This document shows positions 55,660 through 64,000 of a stretch of 64,000 nucleotides of DNA, in pieces. The notes under the pieces were generated by a model, which saw only the letters and a list, made by a program, of their open reading frames with translations, was not told where the DNA came from and did not search any database. Source of the DNA: Prillingera fragicola (Eukaryota > Basidiomycota > Tremellomycetes > Trichosporonales > Trichosporonaceae); contig BEDY01000002.1 of assembly GCA_002335605.1 (NCBI GenBank), positions 186,001 through 250,000 of the forward strand, written 5' to 3'. How positions within the stretch are numbered: position 1 is the stretch's first letter; each line of letters opens with the position of its first letter. The position numbers and the translations under genes are program-made.

Positions 55660-57469
55660 GGCGCTGGCAATGTGGGAGGAGGTGGGCGGCGGTGCTTGCT
55701 TGACACCAGAGTGGTGTTGAAAGCGGTGTCGGCCTGCTTTTTCTTTTTCGTCGAGCGCCGAGTGGTTGTCGATGAGGACAGTGTTGTGCAAACTATCAAA
55801 GATGTTCAAGAGAGTGCACTCCTAGTCTATTGGGGGGAAAAGGATGATGGGTTGGGAACTGGGCCGGTCGATTGAACCCAAGACACTGAGAATGTCTGAT
55901 GGGATGGGCAAATTCTCAGGGTAAAAAGGGGGATGGATTTGCCAGAGAGACGGGCAGTCGCAGCGACGAACAGCAGAGAGGCGGAGTCGGAGTCGGAGTC
56001 TGACGGGGGGCAGGGCGGACGGGAACTGGATAGGGAATTTTGTTTTGTAAAGGACAAGATGGTTGTGTGTATCAACGACGATGAAAGAGGACGACTGTTG
56101 CACAGAGGAGGAGTGTCTTGCCAGGACGAGTCTGTCAAGCGGAAGAAGCGACAGACAGAGCAGTGGCCGCGCGGTGGGCGACAGGGAGGGAGGGGGCAGG
56201 ATAAAGCCAAAGAGAGCAGCTCGTCATACATTAGACCCAGCAGTCCTGCTGACTCTAGCCAGGGATCGGCACAGCCACTCGTCACGTGACTTCCTAAAAT
56301 GATTTTGCTCTGCTCTTCCGCCCTGGCTGCACACAGACATTTCAGGGTCCAAAGTGGGATTGGCACTCAGGGTAAAACCTCCTTTTCGGGGTCTGTACGG
56401 TGTCTGTGCACAGTGCGCCCTACTCAGGTCCCACTGCCGCCGCCGCCGCACCGAGCGAGGCGCTAGTGCCACATTCATCTCTCCTCCTCTATCTACGACG
56501 GCGTACGACGAACACTCGACTATGCAGCTGACGGCGCTTGCTTTCATTACACCCAGCGGTCATGACCGACACGCCGTCGTGTGGCATGTCTACTTATCAG
56601 TCAGGCCCGAAACGCCCACCTCTATCAAACGAAGAGCCAGCCATTGGAATGTACCTCTCTGCCTGCTGCGTCGAGAGTGGCACCTCCGCCGACGATTGCA
56701 TTGTCTTGGCACCAGTGCCGCACTCAAGGCAGCAGTAGTGGCAGCGGAGCGCCAGCCCCGCCCTGCTGTCGGACCTGCAGCACATGTGTATGTACAGGGC
56801 GTGAGTGGGACAGGCACAACCTCGTGAGACGCAGCGGGTGGTTAGGCTCGGTGACTTTGTTTGTGCTCGTTGCCGGTGCAACTAGTCTTTCCTCGGCGTG
56901 CTTTGCGGGGCGGTGGGTGCTTGTCTGCCGGCCTGGTTTTGCGGGTGCAAACGTGCTCGGTGTAGCCGCCGGGGTGAGCGGCACTGCCCCCGTTAGTTGC
57001 TGCGGCGGTTCTGCGCGGACACGACGACATGACACACCGCCTGTAATGTTCTCTTGAGGTGAGATCCTGCCTCGTGCTCGACACGTTATGATCAGCTTGG
57101 TTGATGCACACTGACGCGCACCGCACGCTACGAGGTCATTTCGGCATACATTTCCCATTGATCCAAGTATTCGTTACACTAGTCCTCATCTCGCAACATC
57201 AAGGCCTCGTCACTCGTCACGCACACACGCACACCCACACACAGGGCGGGCTCGCGGGTAATAGTCGTCGTCGCTCGCTCCGTCGGGATGTCGCTTGCAC
57301 TTGGATCTCGTCGCACCTCGCCCGTCCCCATTCTGCCCGACGAGATGGCAGTCGGCACGTGTGTCGGCGCGACTGTGTCCGCCGTAGGTCTTTGGTCGCC
57401 GGACCACTGATCGCCGCGCCGTCCCATAGTCAACTCCTCCTCTCACCCAACCCCCACCCACACAGCCAG
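55660..57469. other. Intergenic region upstream of the surface protein gene
   Basis: About 1.8 kb. Several random open frames are present but none has family features. A short CA-rich tract lies at about 57218-57243. Confidence 0.4.
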
Positions 57470-57880
57470 CTACTCGATAGCACTCCCCTCCATCTCGGCA
57501 CCATCGAGGCCGACAGGCGGCTTGGCAACCAACCCCTCTCCTCCAAAGCTGCTCAACCGAATAATCCTCCGGCCGACATCACTCTCCCTCCGCTGCAGCT
57601 GGCCCGAGCTCGGACCCGCGCCATGCCCGGGGCTGGTGGGCATGGGTCCCGTCTCGGCGACTGTGGGGTGCTGCGGCGTCTCGGGGTTGCCCTCGAGGTA
57701 GGCCGAGGACGAGTCCCCGCCGGCAGTGGGCGGCGGGGAGGGATCGTCGCGCGGGATGGGGTCGGCCTGTGGTGGGAGAGGCGCGGGGTTGTTGTTCAGC
57801 TTTGATGCGTCCATTGGGATGGAGGGGCGGCGTGGGGAGGTGGCAGGGGGGGAGACGGCGGGGGGCGAGCCAGAGGGCAT
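57470..57880 (-). CDS. Small disordered Pro/Ser-rich protein
   Basis: A 136-residue frame starting MPSGSPPAVSPPATSPRR. Composition is Pro, Ser and Gly throughout. A more conserved-looking segment lies near the C-terminus (LQRRESDVGRRIIRLSSFGG, then LVAKPPVGLDGAEMEG). There is no signal peptide or membrane segment. RRESDVGRR resembles basophilic kinase sites. I do not recognise a family. The gene could have further exons upstream. Compositional bias alone would not prove it coding; moderate doubt remains. Confidence 0.45.
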   Translation of the reverse strand: MPSGSPPAVSPPATSPRRPSIPMDASKLNNNPAPLPPQADPIPRDDPSPPPTAGGDSSSAYLEGNPETPQHPTVAETGPMPTSPGHGAGPSSGQLQRRESDVGRRIIRLSSFGGEGLVAKPPVGLDGAEMEGSAIE

Positions 57881-59003
57881 TGTGGAGTTGCGATCGAGGT
57901 GGACTGATCGGGTTAGTGGGTCTTTGGCAATGGGTGATGATGGGCTACCTACGGGCTACGCTGTGTGGTGTGTTAGGAGTAAGGAGAGGGATGAGTTGTG
58001 TTCTTCACCCGGGGCTTCAGATGAAGAGGAGTGGATGACTGTAAGAGATGAAGAGATGAAGAGAGAGAGTTCAAAAGAGTCTTGCTCAAGCTCTCTCTCT
58101 GCGTCACACGGCCCTCCACTCTTGGGATGATTTGATTCCGTCAACCAAGCATCCGAAGCCCCGTGACCTCATTATGCTTCTTGCTGTATATGCACACTTG
58201 CTCGATACTTTGGCTACAGGACGACCTCGTTTCAGTACAGGACTGGTGTTGCTTCTTGGGGCATGTACACCTGCTGGACGGGTGGCAAATGTCGGGTTTG
58301 TCATACCTCTGGGGAGCACATGCTGCCCAGCTGCAGAAACCCCTTGCGCGCAGCAGTTCTCGCGTAAACGATTCAACGCCACTTGAGCGTGTATCCTGGT
58401 GCCTCTTTCAGCGCATTCCTCTTGCATTCCAACAGTGACAGACTACATCGCCGTTGTCGTCGTCGGCTCTGGTTTATCTAATTCTGTTGCTGACGTCATG
58501 ATACTCTTTGGCCTGTAGATGGATGATGAAGAGGCGGTTGGAGGCGTTGTTGGCGTTGAATGAGACGCGAGAGTGGAGCTACGCGTCGTGGAGCACAGAC
58601 GCATCAGTTGGGCCGGGTGGGTACACAATGCTCCTGGACATTGTGTACGACGTCTAGCGAGTGCAACAGGTCAGTGTGGCACCTCCACCACCCTCGTACT
58701 CGTTCTTGTCCATCGCGTCATCTGCTGTCGTGCACCTTTTTACCAACCCCCGTCCTTATCTCTGGCATGACATGGGCTGCCTGAACCTCCTGCTCCCTCC
58801 TTTGACTCTCCGAGATTGCAGCAACAGCAAGCCGACTTCGAGCAAGACACCACTGGGTGGCCCAGCCCAGCCCAGCCAAAAGTGACGTCACCATGTCATC
58901 ATGAGTTATGCCATCTAGTCTTTCTCTTCTCTGACGACTACTTACTGAAAGACTAACCAGGCTCCCGACTCTTTTTCCCACTTGCCAACAAAACAGTCTA
59001 GCC
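57881..59003. other. Divergent intergenic region
   Basis: About 1.1 kb between the small disordered protein and the DUF3292 gene. No gene supported. Confidence 0.4.
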
Positions 59004-61885
59004 ATGCCAGACGATCCACGCACCCAAGAACAAGTCCTCGACACACCCGCAGGCGCACCGCCGCTCGTCGTACACGCAGCGCACGACACGGCACCCGTGC
59101 CAGTCGAGGCGTCCGCGTCGGGGGTAGCCAACACGGCCAACCCGCCCACCATGCCGCAGCCCTCGAAAATGCCAGTGTCGGCACCACACCCCGAGGGGGC
59201 GGCCGCGGCTGCGGCGGACAAGGAGACAGCGCCGCCGCCCGTGGAAGGCGTGGCTGTCCAGCAGCACGCCGCGCGGCAGCGCGCCGGCACAACGACGTCG
59301 ACCGCCACGACGGGCACGACAGCGTCGGCCACCTCCAACGCGTCTGAGACTTCAGCGACGTCAATCTCCACCGCGCCAGGCAACGCCAGCTCGCAAGCCG
59401 CAGCCCTGAGCGGTGCTATTGACCTCGACCAGGCTTACCCCGGCGGCCCCGAGCACGTGCAGGGGCATGTCGAGCAGCAGCGCGCCGCCGACGAGGCGGC
59501 CAAGCAGGAGAGCATGATGGAGCAGCTTGGTGGGCAGGTGGGCGGTGGTGTCCGAGCTGTTGGTGGCGCCGTCGGTGGCGGGGTGAGGACGATTGGCGGA
59601 GTGGTTATTGGAAAGAAGGGGGGTGGGTCGTCACCGACTGCTGCTACTACGACGACTACCACTGCTACGACGACGAGTGCCCATGCGCCTGCGGCTGCGG
59701 CTGGGCCCGGGGGAGGGGCTGGGTTCCTGCCTACGGATCCTGGGACTACGCCCGCCGAGCAGGCTGCGGCAATCCAACACGAGGACCCGCATGTTGTTGC
59801 GAGGGAGAGTGAAAAGGCTGCGGCGGAAAAGCGCGAGGTGCACGGGGAGCGCCCGCTTGGTACCGTCGTGGACGGCCTGGAGGATGATGAGCTGTGGATG
59901 CTGCTGAGGCGCTTTGACGTCGTGAGTTGCTCCGTGTAGAAAGTGTGCTCACACTTTTAGCAAATCAACCACGTCCTCACCCCGGCGCGCAACCTGCCCC
60001 CCGCCGAGCCCGACCTGCGCATGACCAACCTCCCCGACGTGCCCTACAGGTCGGACACCCTCAAGTCCAACTTTGAGCGCGTCATCACTGCCGTTGGACC
60101 CCAGAGCGTGCGCGGTTTCCGCGAACTCAGCCGCCTGACAGACTGGGAGAATGAGCGAATGCGCACTGGCGCCTACTGCGCGGCATACTTTATCTCGTGG
60201 TTCTTTGGCGTCACTGTTCTAGGCTGCACGGCCTTTTTCGTCATCCTCGTATGCTTTCCCTACACCCGTCGCTATCTTTTCCCTCAGGCTCGCCCCCCGC
60301 CCAACACCCCGCCCAGCGCGACCGACCCGACCAACCAGGCTGGCGACGAGAGTCTCCTCGGCAGTGTCGACGGCAAGGTGAGGCACCGCTCCAAGGCCGA
60401 GCAGGCCGAGGAACAGGCATTCGAGGCCCGCGCAGTGTTCGAGGCATACACCCAAACAGTCGTCCTCGGCGGGCACCGCGGCAAGCGCGGCGCGCACGGC
60501 GGTAACGCCCGTGTAGGGCGTAAAGACTGGGTGGCAGAGGAGGACAAGCCCGAGGACCCCATCATTCGGGACGAGACTGGCAAGGAGATAGGCCGGCGTG
60601 TTCCCGACAGTGCGGCTCCGCAGGGCGTCGACGGAGCCGACGCTGTTGTTGGCGGAACCAAGCTTGAAGTCCACAAGCCCAAGAATGAGAAGAAGGCTGC
60701 CGAGCAGGAGGCCAAGCGCAAGCGCGATGAAATGGTCGCCAAGATGGCCAAGGGGACTGAGACTGGGTTGGGCAGCGTTGCCGACATGTTTGAGATTATT
60801 CAAAAGTGAGTCGCCGTCTTGCCGCTTGGGGCTTCTTGCTGACATGCACAGTGCCCTCTCGCCCCCCGTGCCGTTCCCCGACAACTATGCGCGCTTCAAG
60901 ATGGCCGGTGCCTTCTTCCTCGCTCCCGGGCTTGCTATCCACTTTGTCCCAGCCCGGTACTGGGGCCGTATCGCCACTTTTGCTTTCGGTGCAGCTCTCT
61001 GGGGCTACCCTCTTGCCATCCGCGCGGCCAAAATGTTTGTCCGCCTGGTTCCCAACTATGCTGAACTCCTCGACCTCCGCAAGTAAGTCCCTGCCCCGTA
61101 TCACAGGCTCGTACTAACTCTGCCACAGCTCCATCCTCTCCGGCACGCCTACCAACGCCCAACTCACCCTCCACCTCCTCCGCGTGGCCGAGGACCTCGG
61201 CGACCCCCTCCCTCCCCCTCCCCCGCCCCCTCTCGAGGGTTCGCCCAAGGAGGCACTCAAGGACACCGCCCCTGCGCTCGGCCCGACCGACGACGACGAA
61301 AAAGCCCTCCACGACGCGTCTGGTGCCGCCGAGGTCGCGCAAAAGACAAAGGTCAAGACCAAGGGCCACATCTCCAAGGCCTTCAAAAAAGTCACGCGCA
61401 AGCTCGCGGGTTTCCGCGGCGACGTCGCTGTGGACGGCTCGGCCAAGAATGTTGGGTCCAAGTTTGACCAGATGATTCTCGACGGCAAGTTTGGTCGCGA
61501 CTCGCCCGACGCATTTGCGTGCAAGCTCGACGGCAAGGCAGGCCACGTTATCGTGGACGAGCACGCCGGCCGCGTCGCTTGGGTCAGCGCCACGTCCAAG
61601 TCCCCCGACCTCGTGTGGTTTATCGACGACATTGTCGAGCTGAAAAAGGATTCCGTCAGCGTGCCCCGTATCGCGCTTGGGTGGATGGGCGGGGCGGACA
61701 TTGAGTCGCTCGGCTTGACTATCCGGTTCGCACCGCCTGCACGCCAGGTGATCGAGAAGCTGGACGTGGACGTGGATCCCAAAGAGGCAAAGGACGACAC
61801 GTGCGAGTTCAAGACCGTTGAGAGGCGCGAGCAGCTGTTTAACCGTCTTATTGCTATGGGTCCCCAGAGGTGGGAGATCTTGTAG
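59004..61885 (+). CDS. DUF3292-type fungal membrane protein
   Basis: Four exons starting MPDDPRTQEQVLDTP, about 920 residues. Joins are FDV-QINHVL, IIQ-NALSPP and LR-NSILSG, each in frame with introns of 40-65 nt. The N-terminal 290 residues are Ala/Thr/Pro-rich with a Gly-rich VGGGVRAVGGAVGGG stretch. The conserved core begins ELWMLLRRFDVQINHVL and NLPDVPYRSDTLKSNFERV. Hydrophobic segments include AAYFISWFFGVTVLGC, TAFFVILVCFPYTRRY and, later, AGAFFLAPGLAIHFVPA. A C-terminal domain of about 200 residues (GRDSPDAFACKLDGK, GHVIVDEHAGRVAWVS, ELKKDSVSVPRIALGW) looks like a GRAM-type fold. I associate this arrangement with DUF3292, a fungal family of unknown function, probably acting at an internal membrane. 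Confidence 0.8.
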
Positions 61886-63067
61886 GTGGACTTTTTGTAG
61901 CCAGACGATGCAGATGTTTGTTGTTGAGCCAAGAGACGTCGGGGCGAGAAGGCATCAACGTTGCGCTGCCGCTTACGCACTCTTTCCAATATTATTAGCT
62001 CAACACATATCTCAACTCTGAATCCAAACGCGAAAGGCGTGCGACCTCTCAGACGTTGGTGACCGCCGTGGGGAGAGTGAATCTCATTGTTGGAGCCTAC
62101 AACATTTACGTACATGACTGTCCGTGTGGCATTCAGGTGGTTCTTGACATCTTAGATGGCTGTTCGCAAAATCGATGACGGCCTCATGACTTAGGTGCCA
62201 GTATTGCAACTTTGGCGGATACCGATTCGACATTGAGCCGTGCTCGGACACACGAGACACAAGGCGCAATGATCACACGACTTCACTTCATCAGCAGCGA
62301 GGTAGTCATCAACCTAACTCATGTTGCGCAGCTTCTTGCGGGCTAAACGACATCAGCAACTCGACTCTGCCGTTAGCTTGTGTTGTAATACTCTCGAGAA
62401 CATGAAAGAAGAGTCATAGCAGCTGCTATTCACCGGCGACTATCATTCGCCGTGTTGTTCTGCCACTCGCCCAACACAGTCCTCGCGTCTCCCTTCACTT
62501 CGGCGACTGAATCGTCCATTCCCACACCAGAATTATGTCATGACTTGGTTCCATGCCGCCGACGTTTCCTGGCAGAACTGGTTGTGGTCAGGTGCTCACT
62601 GTCACCCACGGGTCTCCGCAGTCCCACAGGACTGGGCTTGCTTATGAAGACACCGAGCCCAGATACTCGGCCCCGGACCTAAGTATCCATCCTTGGCGTG
62701 ACTAACTCCACTAGGGTACGCAGCACATGCTATGGATCATGGGAAAAGCAAACCAAGTTGTTCAACACATTATGTACATGCGTCCTTCGATTGACGCACG
62801 TCACACCCACACCATCACGTCTACGTCTACAGAGTCACACTGCGCGTTTCCAGAGAACCACATGTTTGGGCGCGGAAAGCATGTACGGCACGCAGAAGTA
62901 ATAATAACGTCGTGTTGTCTTGCTGCTTCCGGCCGAGTAGACCACCCGGCATGACGGTCCATAACATCCATGTGCAATGGTATTCGATCAGTGCAGGGTG
63001 TAATGAAGTGCGGGAGGGTTAATGAACATGTTGGTGTGCCACAAAGAGCGGAGGGCAAAAAAAATAA
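61886..63067. other. Intergenic region between DUF3292 gene and tRNA-Lys
   Basis: About 1.2 kb. No gene with recognisable features. Confidence 0.4.
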
Positions 63068-63150
63068 AGCCTAGTATGGGGCTCGAACCCATGACATTTT
63101 GATATCTTATTAATAAGAGTCAAACTATCTACCGACTGATATAACCAGGC
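63068..63150 (-). tRNA. tRNA-Lys(CTT) with 10-nt intron
   Basis: The acceptor stem GCCTGGT pairs with ACTAGGC (one G-T). D stem is TATC/GATA. Anticodon stem TTTGA/TCAAA encloses CTCTTA-A, anticodon CTT, interrupted by TTAATAAGAT one base 3' of it. T stem is ATGGG/CCCAT with loop TTCGAGC. The discriminator is T, and a T-rich tract follows. The D and anticodon arms are unusually AT-rich. Confidence 0.9.
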
Positions 63151-64000
63151 TTGTAAAAGTTTAGTTAACTTGTATTCTATGAGCAGGGACAACGCTCAGA
63201 AACAGTTCCTTCTCTCCAATTCTCTATTTTCTTGGCTATCATTGTTATACTATCCATGGAAAGACTCTTCCATTAATTCACCAGCTCCCAGATGCATTGT
63301 AGCAGCAGATAACGTGGGGACCGTGGATGCCACGCGATAATCACACGAGCTGGTGCGATAGCCGTCGGCAACCGCTCCTGATACTCTTGCACGCCTACCA
63401 GAATTCTGTTTCTTTCGGTTCAGGAGTTTGGGAAATTCAGGGTGTAGAATCGTTTTTCTTGAGTCAGGAACGAGGTTCTTTGCTCTCGAAGACGGGCCGG
63501 TATCCTGTAAAGATCTTGCTGCCCACACCGTAGAAGACGGCGTGGCACTAGCAACAAGTGGGCTTGGAGCGGAGAGAGGAGGAGAGACGCGTCTCACGCG
63601 TCAGGCGCGGTTCGAGTATTCATTCAGATGTGAATAGAGGATTGTGAACTGCCGCAGCTGATGCACACGAAGGAAGACTTTTCCCAGGCCAAGAAACTAC
63701 ACTACTACTGCACCAGTTGTCATAAAAGTTGTCACCTCCGAGTATCCATGGGCAGCCAGTAGGTTACCTTCACTACTGATCTTCAGGTAGCAAAACACAA
63801 AGCCACCGGCACAGATACACCTTGATGCGCAACCCGCCCATGTGCGGGTGTGCCCCAGCCACACACGCCGTGGCGCAGGCGCGTGGCAGAGCATGCATAG
63901 AGCCAATCATTCATGCATCTGCAGACCTGCGTACGCCTCCTTGCTAGGCGCGTCCGACCAGGTCGCCGGCCTGGCGTGCGGATGTAGACTGCCAAAACGC
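63151..64000. other. Terminal intergenic region
   Basis: 850 bases to the window edge. No gene, repeat or RNA recognised. Confidence 0.4.

Noticed and set aside
56354..56827. Plus-strand frame of 157 codons
   Set aside because: No family features and no splice support; it lies in a gene-free region with several similar random frames.

Overview
The window looks like nuclear DNA of a basidiomycete yeast, most likely a tremellomycete close to Trichosporon, Cutaneotrichosporon or Apiotrichum. That placement is inference. It rests on GC-rich coding sequence, spliced genes with very short introns (many 34-45 nt, with a CTRAC branch site close to the acceptor), intron-containing tRNA genes, several Zn2Cys6 regulators, and fungal families such as PHO81, XanA-type dioxygenase and DUF3292. 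There is no mobile element, CRISPR array, rRNA gene or prokaryotic operon.

Left part (1-20.2 kb): the window opens inside a gluconeogenesis-type Zn2Cys6/PAS regulator (ERT1/AcuK/AcuM family, minus strand). A compact aromatic-catabolism block follows. Its first gene reads best as one spliced gene fusing an alpha/beta hydrolase to a seven-bladed lactonizing enzyme (muconate/carboxymuconate cyclase). A small NTF2/SnoaL-fold protein and an intradiol ring-cleavage dioxygenase share a divergent promoter, and a pirin (quercetinase-like) gene lies downstream. Together these could carry catechol to 3-oxoadipate. After an inverted pair of tRNA-Gly genes come regulators and 2-oxoglutarate oxygenases: Zn2Cys6 factor, mitochondrial PhyH-type oxygenase, Zn2Cys6 factor, XanA-type xanthine dioxygenase.

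Middle part (22-42 kb): PHO81 (SPX, ankyrin and a degenerate GDPD domain) lies tail to tail with an apparently active glycerophosphodiester phosphodiesterase. Next come an alpha-glucoside-type MFS permease with CACGTG boxes upstream, a multi-pass membrane protein of unknown role, a third tRNA-Gly, another Zn2Cys6 factor, two unrecognised genes (one membrane/coiled-coil, one soluble) and a hexose-type MFS transporter.

Right part (42-64 kb): a tRNA-Arg, a secreted S10 serine carboxypeptidase interrupted by an in-frame TAG, two low-complexity proteins, a D-amino-acid oxidase, a Mid2/Wsc-like single-pass surface protein, a small disordered protein, a DUF3292 membrane protein and a tRNA-Lys. Intergenic regions are long (up to 2.6 kb) and mostly featureless to the eye.

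Exon borders were placed by eye from GT/GC donors, branch sites, AG acceptors and frame continuity. For the genes where I summed exon lengths (fusion gene, dioxygenase, PHO81, XanA, PhyH) the total is a multiple of three. Start codons marked uncertain are so.
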